Shown here piece after piece: positions 47,901 through 60,136 of a stretch of DNA of 64,000 nucleotides (positions are counted from its first letter, which is position 1; the number at the start of each line of letters is the position of its first letter). This DNA comes from Tubulanus polymorphus. Taxonomy: Eukaryota; Nemertea; Palaeonemertea; Tubulaniformes; Tubulanidae. The notes beneath the pieces were generated by a model. It had not been told where the DNA came from. It did not search any database and worked only from the letters and a program-made list of their open reading frames with translations. Both the position numbers and the translations under genes were made by a program. The stretch spans positions 12,935,001-12,999,000 of the forward strand of contig NC_134028.1 in assembly GCF_964204645.1 (NCBI RefSeq), written 5' to 3'.

Positions 47901-48225
47901 GTGGCTAATTGACAAGTCTCAGTCATCGATTGCAGCCTTTGAGCCTGTACATTATTTGAGAATGCGTGATCTCATGAGCGCAAGGTCAGTTGTTAGCGTC
48001 ATGCCATCAAGGCATAGGCTTCGAGTCACGAACCCTACGTCACGACACGTCACCCTCTTTGAAGATACGTGTCGTAGTGATTCGTGGACAGATGGGTGGT
48101 CACTTGACCGATCACTCAAAACAGAGGCGAAGTCAGGACAGTTTCGGGCACCGGAGGTGTCTGTCACACATGTGGAAGACCCTCAGACGTCAGACGAAAT
48201 TTGTAAGTATAATCGAATTATTTAG
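47809..48225 (+). pseudogene. Pol linker after protease, truncated before RT
   Basis: Frame with R-T-R-M-T-V-I-P-P-S-C-D, A-R-S-V-V-S-V-M-P and R-L-R-V-T-N-P-T-S-R, typical of the region between protease and reverse transcriptase in gypsy-like elements. It ends at 48225 without any RT motif. Confidence 0.6.
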
Positions 48226-49657
48226 AGTTTGGATCAAGATGCATACGTCCTATTGAAAATTATGAATTGTATACGGTGAGCGTCTCTTCAGTAAGTTGTC
48301 AAAATATAATTACTTAAGTGTTGTGAAACTGAAGTATATATAAAGCATTGTTGCCAATGAGTTAACTCATGATCTGGATTTAATACAGGAGATAAAGAAA
48401 ACCATAAATAAAAATGAATAATAGCTTGATTGTCGTGATATTGGTTTTTGCTGAAATAACAATTATCTCCAGGGTTTATTATCTGTAGTCAGAATGGATG
48501 TCATCGATTGTCAGTTAGAAAAGAAAGAGTTTTGAAATTGTTATATAATATCTGTGTTTTTATTTGATTGTAAGGTACCCTTATCGGATGTGTGAAGATG
48601 AGACCGTCGGGATATGACAGCACTACGATGGAAGAATGCCTTCTTCTGTCAACCGTAATAGATGTTGATGGGTACCCCCCTGATAGTGACCATATGGAGA
48701 TGGGGACTTGTTGGGAGGTATCCTGAAACTCTATTCGACGCAACTTATAGTATGATAAACCAGCAACTGGTATGCTCTGGTCGAGATGAGTGATATTAAT
48801 TTGCCGATTCGTCAAATAACGAAGAAACGGAGCGAATATACGACATACAACAGCGAACTTTGGGCGTTGATTTTAACGGGATGGATTCATGCTCGATGTT
48901 AGTCATGCGATTCTGGCCATTGTTAGTGGTGTTTGTCACTCTCGAAGACCTGTTATATACTCACAAACTTAAGTGATGAAGGGTGGACAAAGACACCTGG
49001 CCAATGCAATACGAAATATGAAGAAAAGTGATAATTTCCGTAGACATTTTAGCGGAGTAAAGCCGAGTGTGTTCAAGATGGCTCCCGTGTAGTTACATTA
49101 ACATTCGATGGAATGTTGTTCGCTCAAGCCGTAAGATGCGAATGCATTACTGTTATATACTAGCTGTGGAGAAAAGACTCCGATATTCACCATAGAACTG
49201 TAACGTCTATGTGTGCCAGTGAGCGTGTATTAGTAAAGAAAGAATGCGGATTGCCGTACTGAACGATTTAGCGGTATGAGTTGCGGGAACTGCGGTGGAT
49301 GACGTCATTCGTCCGTCCATGACGTACCTTGTTGTGTCTGGTAGCTGTTGCGTCACTTCGCGGTAAATTCTAAACTCAAACTGTGAACTGTTTTGTGCTT
49401 AACTTTCGACTGTTTAGTGTGCGGGGACAGCGGTCTCGAATGAACTTTTTTCCGATTGGTATCCAGAACTTTAAATGCGGTTTTATGATAAACTATATCA
49501 TGAACTTTAATATGCGTTGTAGTGTCGAACTCTAAGAAATAGTTACTCGTTATAATGAATTGTTTACTAATGTTCTTTTTCAGGATTTGTTCTAGAGGTA
49601 TCAGCGGGATATTCACGAGTTGGTTTAAATTCAAAATTTCGGGACGAAATTTAAACT
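48226..49657. other. Retrotransposon 3' interior without recognisable pol
   Basis: No RT, RNase H or integrase motifs on either strand. The last 60 bases (GTTTAAATTCAAAATTTCGG, GACGAAATTTAAACTGG) resemble gypsy 3' ends. The rest may be unrelated insertion or a long 3' UTR. Confidence 0.5.
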
Positions 49658-49667
49658 GGATAGGGAG
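49658..49667 (+). other. Polypurine tract
   Basis: GGATAGGGAG directly before the 3' LTR (TGTTGATCC). Confidence 0.7.
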
Positions 49668-49670
49668 TGT

Positions 49671-50932
49671 TGATCCACAGCTATATTTTCGTAGTATTTG
49701 AAAATGTTTCGTAGTATTTAGAAATGTTCGTAATGTTGTTTCCGTATGCGTGGGGGTTACGTTAAAGCCGTCAGACAAGAACGTACTAGTAGTAAGAATT
49801 ACGAAAGTTCTTGTTTGATGCTTTCATCTACCAACGCAAACCATAAATCAGTCTATAAACAACAATTCTTTCTCGGTTCTTCTGCTGTGAGATCTGGCAA
49901 ACATTCAGAAAATCTTTATATAAAACTTTTAAATAGTTTTAAATATTTGGTTGGGTCGGAACAATGGAGTGTATTTATAATGAGGCTCGTGAAGGGATCA
50001 CGCTGATACTTGATGATATTCCCGGCTACTTTCCGTAAAAGGAAAAACCGGAAGTTTAGGAAGATGTGGTTGTTTTGCTTATCCTGTATTAAAATAGAAT
50101 TAGTTGAATTGTAGATAAAATAATTAGTATAAGTATTTCAAATAATTTAAGAATTGATAATCAATCACAATGTATTCCGAATCGTAGTTGATTATAATAA
50201 TTAAAAAAGAAACAATGAATTTGTACTGTGATAAGAAAAGAAAACAAAGTTTTGAAAAGATATTTAATTTTAGCAATCTAGATGTTGTTTAAGAACAAAT
50301 TGTTAATAATCGCTAATGTTTTAGAAAAATTAATTTGTGTTAAATGTTAAAACTAGCTGTCTGAAGTTTCTGTTGTCTGTATGCGCTCGTTGGTAATTCA
50401 CAGACAATAGCTGCTCTCTCAACAACGACTAGCAAGGAGTGAGTAAATCACAACGCGTCATGACAGGAGGGTTGGAAGAAAAAGTTTATATTAGCAAATC
50501 AGTTTTGAAAAATAATTTTAGATCAGCGAATCATTAAGGCCAAATTCTATATGACCAAAACAGTCATGACAGTAAGGTTGCTGCTCCTTGCCAAAAGTCG
50601 GGTGGGAGAGTCGGTATTTTAAGAATGCCGATTCTTTCTATAAAAGGGACCCGCATCTTGAGAGAGCAGTCAATCGAGAGAATCTGTACCTTAGTAAGAC
50701 GAGTGTCGACGGCAGGATAGGAGAAGCTTCGGAACGATAGGGATTCATATACAATAGGGATTAGGAAAATCATTCTCAGGTTCAAGGTAAATAAAATATA
50801 TTATCTTCAATATTATCATCCGGTATTTCAATTTATTCATTCGGATTTGTGCACGGACACGTTCTCTCGCCAGGGCCTTACTCAAGTATTTTATAGATAA
50901 CGATTAAAGAGAGGATTGTGACCGGTGTATCA
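49671..50932 (+). repeat. 3' LTR
   Basis: TGATCCACAGC to GTGTATCA. It may start three bases earlier (TGT at 49668), those bases being absent from the 5' LTR. Followed by ACGG (50933-50936), the target duplication. Confidence 0.93.
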
Positions 50933-50936
50933 ACGG

Positions 50937-51158
50937 GAAATAAACCATTCTTATTACAGTATGAATTTGTTATCCGATCACAGAGAATGGATTTCTCGCC
51001 ATGTAATGCCTTGAACCAGTTAGCCATAAAACAACAAGTCAAAATCTAGAACAATTAAATATTTTCTACCAGGTGATCATTGAAGTGTTATCCCAGTTTG
51101 CCACACCATGTTTCTAAACACAGTAAATATTGCTGAACGTCAAGTAAGAACGGCATTG
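50937..51158 (+). pseudogene. DUF7869-type gene, middle part between two insertions
   Basis: Continues the frame cut at 35773 exactly, if one ACGG is kept: E-I-N, later W-I-S-R-H-V-M, then a stop at 51021-51023. After a degenerate stretch the family pattern returns (T-M-F-L-N-T-V-N-I-A-E-R-Q-V) up to the CATTG at 51154-51158, where the hAT element is inserted. Confidence 0.65.
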
Positions 51159-52224
51159 CAGGCCCGTACAGAGGATTTTGATTGGGGGATTCTTTTTTGA
51201 AAATAAGGGGACTTTAAAAAATTTTTAACAGCATTATCCAAACGAGCGCACAGCGCCGTCCGAGTTGCGAAGCAACGAGCGGGGGGAGCGAGAAATTGCA
51301 CCCGAGAAATTTTTTGGAAAATATGCTTTTTCCGAGCCATTCTGAAGTGTCCTGACAGTGATATGTAGCCAGTGTTCCAGTGGACAGGTTAGTACAACAC
51401 ATCTCTGATAGCAACCCCCTAGATGTACTATGTATGTTTTAATTTATGAAATTGCTGTCATTAGGGGTTATTTAATGGTGATGCTTAGATGTTTGTCTAT
51501 GTATCTCCTTTTAGATTGTCCCTAATGACAGCAGATTTATAATGAACATTATAAAAACACTTTTGAGTAATTGCATAGAATTATATTGATCTAATTTCTT
51601 TAAAATATAATATTTTGATATTCTACAAAACTTTGCTGTTAACACCAAATTTATCATTCATCATTAGTTTCTCATCAAACAGGCTATATGTATCAATTAA
51701 ATTTTCCTTGAAGCTTCATTAAAAAATCTTAAAAATCAACAGAGATTAATATCTATTTACAAAACATACACATACCAAACTATGAGAGCACAATCTAAAC
51801 CTATAGTTCCATTCATGACATTAAACAAATTTAATAAAATCAACCATCTAATCAATAATTTCTATTTACAAAATATACATAACACACCAACCTATCAGCA
51901 CAATCTTAACTAAAATATTCATGATATTAACACTTCTCAAAAATATTCCAGTGCACAAACTAAGATATAAATTAATTCTAGACTCAAGAGACAGAATATT
52001 AAACTTAGACAATAAAAGTTTCCAGGAATAATTTCTAATCAGACAGAAAATGTCTAAACTGGACAAACGTCCAAGTAAAGATATTGAATAATGATTATCA
52101 AATGGTTTAGGCATACGGAACGACTGCATTCTTGTACACCACAATGAGATCACATATTTTTCGGAAAATAGGAAATATTTGGTAGATACATATTGTGTTT
52201 AAATGATAGAATGTTTTCAGAGCT

Positions 52225-52345
52225 ACATATTGCAATATATTGCACAGCTTGTTGCAAACTAGAGACACAGCATATTGATCCATATTGCAAACCAGGGACA
52301 TCATATTGCAAACCAGGGGCAGCATATTGCAAATCAGGGAGAACA
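52225..52345. repeat. CATATTGCAAACCAGGGACA-type tandem repeat
   Basis: Four to five imperfect units of 22-30 bp inside the hAT element, 3' of the transposase. Confidence 0.7.
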
Positions 52346-52583
52346 TAACACAGTAATCACAGGTGTTTTACATTTGGCTGTACAGTTATAATCACCAGTG
52401 TGACCTATATCAGAAGTAGGAAAAGTTGAACTTAAGAGATCACATACTTAAAACATTTGATTATACAGATCACAACCTTTCAGAAATAGAATAACTCCTA
52501 GTCCTATCACATGATTTTTACACCGGGTTTATATATATGTGTGTGTAGATGATTGTCACTATGAGTCTAGGTCAAAGATTTTA

Positions 52584-55500
52584 TCAATCATAAAACAAGT
52601 TTTCAAGTTGAACTCTCCTTGGATGCAAGTCAGCAAACTTTTTCACTACATCATCTAAATCAATATCTTTATCATAATGAATATGGATCAAAGCTAGATT
52701 CGACAGACGTTGCTGGCCCATACTGGCACGCATGTAGTTGTTTAGACGCCTGATGACACTGGCACTTCGCTCACATTCATTACTAGTGACCGGTAAAGTG
52801 AGGATAATACGAAGCAGAAAATGGATATTTGGATATATCAACCTATTACACAGCTTTATTGCCTTAGCACAACTATCCGGACGATCAGCAGGAGCACAGT
52901 TTTTAAACTTCAGACGCCATGATATCATTTCCTGTTCAACTAACTCATGGCAAATCATCCCTGTACATATCAACGCACTCCACAATATCAGAAAACTCCA
53001 GATTTTGCTCAATCATAACAGAGGGTACCAAGGCAAGCAATTTCACACATTTTTCTGAGATACCCGAGAACTGAACTTCTAAATCACTAATTATATGGTC
53101 CAGGAATGGTACCGCAAGATTCTTTCTGTAATAGTCCTGTGCAGTTTCAGCAGGAATATTTTCGCGATGACGTTGTCTGCCATTTATACGTGGCCTCTGG
53201 GGTTCAACGCCTACTTTTGCTGCCATTGTGACACTGTGGTTGTATATTTTCGCAAATTGTTCATCAATTTCATCCCGGATCGACTGGTAAGTAGATTTCA
53301 CTTCATTGACGAGAGAGTAGGCCTGAATTATATCATTGCCCTTACTCTGTAGCATGATGGTGATTCCATGAAGGTGAGACAATGTTTGATAGACGGTGAA
53401 AAATGCAATTATGAACTCATGACTGGTAATTGCACGAAGTAATGAAGCAGCCTTGTTAGAGTTCTCATTGTCCCAATCGTGAGTAAGGTCATCTCGGTAC
53501 CCTTTGATATCGTCAATATTTCGTTCACTCTCAATTATCTCCAGACATTTCACGATGTACACATATGCCTGGTAGAAATGCTGATATGACGTATGCCGCA
53601 CAGACCATCGAGTCTAGCACATATCAATGAGCGGTTTTCGACCTTTGCTTTCTGGCACCTCTACTGATATGATGTTGGTCACTAGCTGACAACTATGTGC
53701 TATCACAAGGTTTAGGCAATGTGAAGAGCAATGTGTATACAACACAAGTGGGGACAGTTCCTTTATTCTGGCCTGCACACCAACTCGACTACTTGACATA
53801 TTTGAAGCTCCATCATATGCCTGACCTCGCGCATTGGTAATATCCAAACCATAGCTGTCGATTTTGGAGACGATCGCACTGGATACATGCAGGCCAGTAG
53901 TGCGGTCTAACGGAACAAAGTCGAGAAATTCTTCGCGAATATCGGAAGACTTGTCAACAAAGCGCAATGATAGAGGCATCTGTTCTTTGTAGTGGGACTC
54001 CACCTCATCAGCTATTATGGTAAAGAACTGTGCCTCCTTTATCTCTTCGATGATCGACTTTTGTATGATATGGTGCCCTATAACTTCGATCATCTCATTC
54101 TGACTCCGCGGTGATATATAGGTTGAATTTTTGGCTACCGGTTTGGTCAGGTGTTTTGCCAAGAGTTCGCTGTCTTTACTTTTCAGCTGGAGGAGCGCCA
54201 AGAAGTTTCCTGGATTGCCTGGACCATCAAGATCTTTCTCCTGACTACCACGTAGTGCGGTACACTGACGACCACAGAGGAGAACGGCTTCAGTAATATG
54301 TTTTAAGATGCACCTGTTCTCGACAGTCCTTTCTACAACACTATTATACCCTAGCTTCCATACTTCGATCTGAATGTTCTATTGTTTCAATTAATGCCTC
54401 TACCTTGCCGACACAATCATGGTGGAATTCTTTATCGAGGTGCCCAACTTTAAATTTGGAGCCTCTCATGGTTTCGGATATCTTAACCCATTTCGTGAAT
54501 GGACGATTAACCAAAACTCCTTTAGATTTTCTATCAGTTGCAAATATAGCGCACACTACACATAACCCAGCATCCAGTTTACTACTGTAAACAAACCATG
54601 GATATTTGTCTAGCCATTTCAATTGAAATGACCGATAACAACCGGAATCGTAGATTTCAGGAAAGATGAAATTATTCCCTGGCCGGAAATGATGTTTCAG
54701 GAGGTGGTATTTCTGTCCATCGCTTAAGTTATCTATGGCAGTTTGAATTTCAGCTGGAGACATAACAGCAGTTATCAAATATCCACTGTCATCTGAAAAG
54801 ATGAAATGATAGAATTTTGGTAAGTATTGGGCTTAACCAAATGACATCACATGACCACAATGTGTTTGAGTTTAAGTTTTCAAATGTATAACTACCAGTT
54901 AAGTAGTCATTGGCATACATGATTTGCAGAATAAACAAAACCCTAAAACCTCTATAAGTATGAAACAGTGTGAATAAAAATCTAAAGAAAATACAACTTA
55001 ATATTTTTATTTTTATAAAATCGTACTAATGAAACACCTACCATAAATATTGTTGTTGTTGTTGTTTTCGACATTACGGACTTGACGAGTGGCTGAGGCA
55101 GCTGGTGGTCGATTTGGCGAATTTGTTCTAGCCACAGTTACTTGTTGTCTGTTTTGTGGAAATGCATTTGGTGTGCTATTCAGTGATGACCTGTTTGGTT
55201 GTGTTGTTACTGTCACAGTAACTTGTCTCTTTGGTGGCATTGTAGTTGCTGTAGCTGTGCTATTCTGTGGTGATTTATTGGATTCTGATGTTGTGCTGGG
55301 TTTCGATTTCGGTTTACTAAAAACAGAAAGAGTGAATATATAAGTACCGGGTACTGCATTTGAGATCACTATTACTACTGTTGGTATATAAATTTAGATA
55401 TAAATTTTGGCAGGACCCTTAGCTTTAAAAATTTTATATCGGGACTGACGCTGGTCACGTCGGAATGGAAAATGACTTCCGCTGATGACGGCGGGAATGA

Positions 55501-55950
55501 AAAATGACCACCCTTCAGAAAATTTCGGCATGACCCGTAGCTTTGAAAAATTGAATATCAAATGCAGAGTGTTATTACTGCTGTAATTTGCAGGAAATTA
55601 ACATTGGGACTGCCGCTGGTCATGTCCGAGCAGCAAAAACATTTTTTTCTGTGCAGACTCTACCACCAGAAAGAATGATATGAAGTTAGAAATTATTATT
55701 ATTTTATTTGACTTAATATGAAAACAACCTTGTACTTCTGCTCTGTGTTCTAGAATTAATGATGACAATAAAACAAAAAAATTATAAAAAAATCGGCGTT
55801 TTACACACGGACTACTTTATTGAAAAACACAAATTTTCTGTAACAAAACATGTATACTTACATAAAGAATCCATCCAGTTTTTTAGAACCTTTGGCTGCT
55901 GTTTCTTTCTCTGCCTCTCTTTTCCTTTTGAGACGTTTTTCGTCCGGCAT
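52584..55950 (-). pseudogene. hAT transposase (DUF4371 / ZMYM1-like), spliced, frameshifted
   Basis: Exon 1 55950-55862 (basic, ending S-K-K-L-D-G-F-F; donor GTAAGT). Exon 2 55316-55042 (Pro/Thr-rich; donor GTAGGT). Exon 3 from 54792 (acceptor TTTTCAG). Exon 3 has the TTF-like zinc region (Y-P-W-F-V-Y-S...C-V-V-C-A-I-F), then the DDE core with F-F-T-I-I-A-D-E-V and Y-D-G-A-S-N-M-S-S, a C-S-S-H-C-L-N-L block, and the C-terminal hAT dimerisation region (N-E-C-E-R-S-A-S, L-S-N-L-A-L-I-H-I-H-Y). Frame breaks near 54340, 53605 and 53000 make it inactive. It would cut and paste the element in the nucleus. Confidence 0.8.
55405..55665. repeat. Imperfect direct repeat within hAT 5' intron
   Basis: GACCCTTAGCTTTAAAAATT...GGGACTGACGCTGGTCACGTC recurs as GACCCGTAGCTTTGAAAAATT...GGGACTGCCGCTGGTCATGTC about 180 bp on. 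Non-coding. Confidence 0.55.
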
Positions 55951-56220
55951 TTTGCCGTATAATGCTTGTAAAATGGCATGAAAATCATGCAACTTCTTCT
56001 TGAAAATATTTCTAAGTTTTGTTTGATGCTACCGGAAGTATCACATGCCAGGGTCAGAATCCATCCAATTCAGGGTTCGAATCCCACATATAGGACCAAT
56101 TCAATTCAATTTTAGAATTTTATTGCAAAATTTTTTTTTGGTGGAAATTGAAGGGCACTTTTGGAAAAAAGGGGGGTTCGTCCGAACCCCTCGAACCCCC
56201 CTGCGTACGGGCCTGCATTG

Positions 56221-57451
56221 GAAAAAAACGGTGAAAGCTGGATGTTTTGAAAGGCGTGTGGTCGGCCGGAATTTCAGAAAACGAGAGATGAAAGGATCAA
56301 GGAACTTGTCATCGCTCACGTAAACAAATTCCCCCGCACAGAGTCCCACTACTGCAGATCATCGACCACTAAACAGTATCTCTCGGAGGAACTTATCTAT
56401 GATGCACAAAATATATCAAGACGACCACTCCGACAATGAGAGCGTATCATTCTCGTACTACTATCGTACATTTTCTAAGATGAATTTAGCTTTCACTAAA
56501 CCTAAGAAAGACTTATGTGGTATTTATGAGGGGTTTTGCAACGCAACTGGAGAAGAGAAAGACAGCTTACGCAGTCAATACGAAAAACATATCTCGGAAA
56601 AACAGAAAGTTAGGCATATAAAACAGTTTTACAAAGATGAGAATGACGACAAGAGACTGGTTGCTTCCTTTGATCTTCCGCAGGTCATCTTTCTTCCGAA
56701 ATCGAATCGCTGTGAAGTATTTTACAAAAGGAGACTATCCTGCTACAATTTTTCGATCTTCAATATCAAGACGAAAGAGGGCCATTGCTATTTGTGGAAC
56801 GAAACTATTGCCGGAAGAGGTTCCAATGAGATATCCTCGCATCTTGCGGCATATCTCTTAGAAGCAGACAAACAAGGGTTTGAACATGCTTCATTGTTTT
56901 GTGATGGATGTGCTGGTCAAAACAAAAAATCAATCGTATGTGGAATGATGCTATATGTATTAGGAAAATACGCGAACCTCCGAGACATCACTATTTTCTA
57001 TTTCGAAACTAACCATGGGCAGTCTGAAGGGGATTCAGTCCATGCGTGATTGAGCGAGCTCTAAAAATAACTGGATACATTTTCGTTCCAGCTTAGGTTT
57101 CGATACTGGTGAAAATGGCATGTTCTCGTCTGTACAAAGTCACAGATGTCTGTACTGAAGACATTTTCGATTTCAAAGCACTGTCACAGTCATTCGGTAT
57201 TCTACGTTCGCGATTCTCAGAAGTGGGTGTGGCAATTAAATGGCCCGATATTATGCCACTTCGCGTGTCTAAAGGAAATCATAATTCAAATCGACTTTAA
57301 ATTAGCGCATAACGAGGTTGGTTTCCAGACCCTCAACTTGCCTCTTCGAAGAAACATCATATCTCTTCACAAAGCATACACAAATAGCCAGGAAATGAAT
57401 GCCGCAAAATATAACGACGTGATAAGTTTAACTAAAACTACGTTAATTTAA
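56221..57451 (+). pseudogene. DUF7869-type gene, 3' part
   Basis: Resumes the frame cut at 51158 when a single CATTG is counted. A TGA follows about 10 codons on, then the frame is open through H-V-N-K-F-P-R, H-Y-C-R-S-S-T-T, the 56399-57049 block with Y-E-G-F-C, L-F-C-D-G-C-A-G-Q-N-K-K and N-H-G-Q-S-E-G-D-S-V-H-A. After a stop at 57047-57049 and frame changes the C-terminal block continues to 57451. The D-G-C-x-G-Q-N motif is the hallmark I associate with this transposase-like family. Whether it is a transposon gene or domesticated cannot be told. Confidence 0.7.
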
Positions 57452-58339
57452 TAGATGGAATTAAGAATTTAGATTTTTAAATTTCATTTTAAATTTTCAT
57501 CTGTTTTTTCAAGGGTTTAATCTGAAAGTTTGTTCATTTTAATGGAAATTAAAGTTTATTTGCGTTACATTAGTTTTGTAGTCTTGATTGGTGCGCATCC
57601 AGTTTCTGATGTTCGTTGAACTCGGAGGTTAAACAGACCTTTCTACAAAGCGGCCTTACTGGAAGATTTCTTTTATTTACCTTGGATTTTCACATTTTAC
57701 ATTCAGGAGAATTACCATATATTAAGGAACATGCTTCATATGTGACATCGCAAACTGGCGAATATGCGACAAATGTTGTACGAATAACTGTATTCTTATT
57801 TAGCATAGTGGCGAATATGCGGCGAATATCTTTTTTTGAAGTTAGCAATGGTGGCGAATGGTTCGCACTATGGTATTGCAAATATCCCTAAAATTTCACC
57901 CTTTCTTTTCTCATTACATTCAAAAAACGTATTCGCCAGTTCGCCAACAAAGCAACGAATCCGTATCTGGTTAAACCTTACAAGTGCTTATTCCGTGTAA
58001 ATAAATTGGTCCCGTCTTTCAGTAACATTATTCCCTGTAAAATTATGTGTCTAATTCGTACTCCATAATCCGTCTTTCACTTATTCCGTAGACTAACGGT
58101 GTTTGAACTTCGCCGAATCCCCCAATGACCGAACGAATTCGATCAAGACTTAGACGTAGCCAAAATGATGCAAAATATATATTTGCTTTTGAGACAACGA
58201 CGATCCGACTTTTAAAACTACATTGATCCCCGATATACCGCCCTCCCATATACCGCCGCCTACCGCCAGGTTTTCTCAATGTCCATCTCTATACAAATAC
58301 ATAGTAAAACCCCCCCGGGTTGACGACTGTATATACGAC
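57452..58339. other. Unassigned spacer
   Basis: No gene. Short repeated word GGCGAATATGCG(A/G)C near 57757-57826 and GTTCGCCA/ATTCGCCAGTTCGCC nearby. Bordered by Polinton D at 58340. Confidence 0.5.
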
Positions 58340-58461
58340 AGTAATATGGTTTTAGTTGTTCTATACCAAAGGTCGAAGGGTCTAAAAATAAATTCTCGCA
58401 CACTCGAATTTATTTTTCGACCCTTCAACCTTTGTTATAGAACAACTAAAACACTATTACT
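58340..58461. repeat. Terminal palindrome of Polinton copy D
   Basis: 122-bp inverted repeat, arms AGTAATATGGTTTTAGTTGT / ACAACTAAAACACTATTACT, with inner ACCAAAGGTCGAAGGGTC / GACCCTTCAACCTTTGTT. Centre AAATAAATTCTCGCACACTC...AATTTATTT. Shares only the outermost AGTAATA, the AAAGGTCGAA block and the AAATAAATTC centre with copies A and C. Confidence 0.85.
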
Positions 58462-58614
58462 TCTATAATTTCATATATATGAACATTATTTAAATGAATT
58501 TCATATATTTTAAAATAAATTTCATGTTTTAAAAGTGAGAGTAAAATGAAAGCATAATAATCTAGAAAAATTAGATCAAATATAGATTTCGAATAATAAA
58601 AAATCAATTTTTAA

Positions 58615-58780
58615 CATAAAAAGTAACGAGTAATTAAAGAGTGAAATAATTCATATTTAAATCATTGAATATTTGTATTTATATGCGATAAATTCTTATT
58701 TTCAATATAAAAAGTAATGAGTAATTAACGAGTGAAATTATTCATATTTAAGACAGTGAAAATTTATATTTGAATAACTT
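58615..58780. repeat. Direct repeat before HNH remnant (copy D)
   Basis: Two about 65-bp units (AAAAGTAACGAGTAATTAAA... and AAAAGTAATGAGTAATTAAC...), about 93 bp apart, ending at the early-type motif. Confidence 0.6.
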
Positions 58781-58815
58781 CTAAAATCAATTTTAATAAA
58801 AAATTTGATATTAAA

Positions 58816-59361
58816 ATGGAGAGTAAACAATCACAAACTATAAATATTACGTTGTTATATTATGTTAATATATATCAGTAGATAATCGGAGAACATAAAA
58901 GGATAATCGAGAACATATTAACAATTATCAAAAGGAAAGATATCAAACAGATTTTAATTACAAAATGAAAAAATGTTTGAGATCTAAAGTATCAAAATTA
59001 TTCAGTAAAGAAAACCATTCAGTTACACTAGCACATTTATTGGATTGTTGAGATAATTTTTTTAAATCATGGATAATATTTCAATTCGATGATAAAATGA
59101 ATGTAAATAATTATGGCAATTATTTTCATATTGATCATGTGTTGCCTATTACTAAGTTCAACATGAATGATGAATACAATATAAGTTAATTTGGAATTGG
59201 AAGAATCTAAGACCTCTTGAAAAGAAAGAAAATATGATTAAACATGACAAACTAGATTTACAGTTATATTTGGATCAATTAGATAAAGCAAAGAAATTCA
59301 TTGAATTATGGAATAGTGATCCAAATAATGAACAATACGTTGAATCTTTATTAAGCGGTTA
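58816..59361 (+). pseudogene. HNH nuclease remnant (copy D)
   Basis: Start and early-type promoter present. The zinc-ribbon region is deleted and replaced by AT-rich sequence with stops. The HNH core (H-I-D-H-V-L-P, near 59130-59150) and the C-terminal K-A-K-K-F-I-E-L-W block are recognisable to a stop near 59361. Confidence 0.7.
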
Positions 59362-59617
59362 AAGAATAATATATCTCAGATAAAATATAATAAGAATTAC
59401 ATACCTTCAACTAGCCATTATTTCTATTACATTTTTTTCAAAAATCTATTATTTCTTTTCAAAAAGGGAATACTTTATATCACAAATAAAAAATACTAAA
59501 AAAACAATAACTAATACTACAATTCTTTAACTTAACTAAGCTAGTATTAACCTAAAGAGTTATTAGTATCATTTAAAGAATACTTATAATATTTTTTTCG
59601 CTTTTTCTCTAATATAA

Positions 59618-60120
59618 ATGTCAAAGAAATCGAGTAAAAATAAAACCGATATTAAGACAATTGAGGATTTAGGTATTACAGATAATAAAGATACAGTTGT
59701 TTCTAATTGTATTCAAAATGATAATATTGATTATGAATACTATTTAACATGTAAGCATCATCTTGAACTATTGATTGCTGGTGGAAAATCTAAGGATTTC
59801 TTGGGGAAAATTATAAGATGCCATGAAACCAGATAAAGTAATCAAACATTTCAAAATATATGAAGAAGCTAGATTAGCTAGAATAAATGACTCTATTAGT
59901 GATGGAATAGTAAAATGTTACTCTAAGTTATGTAACCGAGTAATACCAATTGATGATGAAAATAAATTATATACTGATTTAAATAATGATAACTTAGTTA
60001 TGACAGAACTACAGAAATGGGTCGGGTACGCTTCATTTCACTGTAGTTATGACATTTTCTAAGATTAAACCTATAGAATACAAAGATAAAAGTAAATCAG
60101 GAGATATTGAATCAGAATAA
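59618..60120 (+). pseudogene. Conserved membrane-associated Polinton protein, broken (copy D)
   Basis: Homolog of 16710-17312. Open to 59836, then shifted (a short deletion before the P-D-K-V-I-K block), open again 59823-60062. The hydrophobic segment is partly deleted. Ends with a TAA at 60118-60120. Confidence 0.7.
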
Positions 60121-60136
60121 AAATTAACTAAAATAA

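Larger units (their letters stand above)
35774..50932 (+). mobile_element. Ty3/gypsy-like LTR retrotransposon, lacking RT/IN
   Basis: 15.2 kb with LTRs of about 1.26 kb, PBS, PPT and a 4-bp target duplication. The interior encodes three leader ORFs, gag with a CCHC knuckle, an acidic pol start, and an aspartic protease with linker. No reverse transcriptase, RNase H or integrase motif is visible. About 5.8 kb of foldback DNA lies between gag and protease. The LTRs differ at only roughly 20 places by eye, so insertion is fairly recent. It must have moved in trans, or lost its pol after insertion. Confidence 0.9.
51159..56215 (-). mobile_element. hAT-family DNA transposon (ZMYM1-like), 5.06 kb
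   Basis: Ends CAGGCCCGTAC and GTACGGGCCTG, flanked by CATTG on both sides (51154-51158 and 56216-56220). Five-base duplications fit some hAT subgroups; most hATs make eight. Carries a transposase on the minus strand with at least two introns. The interior also has a TTGCAAACCAGGG-type tandem repeat and a 55.4-55.7 kb repeat. Confidence 0.88.

Noticed and set aside
49353-49778. A 141-aa minus-strand frame across the 3' LTR start
   Set aside because: Antisense to the gypsy 3' end and LTR; no homology pattern, and it crosses the PPT/LTR boundary.
56066-56082. GGTTCGAATCC, a tRNA B-box
   Set aside because: No cloverleaf or A-box upstream at the right distance; it lies within the hAT element. 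At most a SINE scrap.
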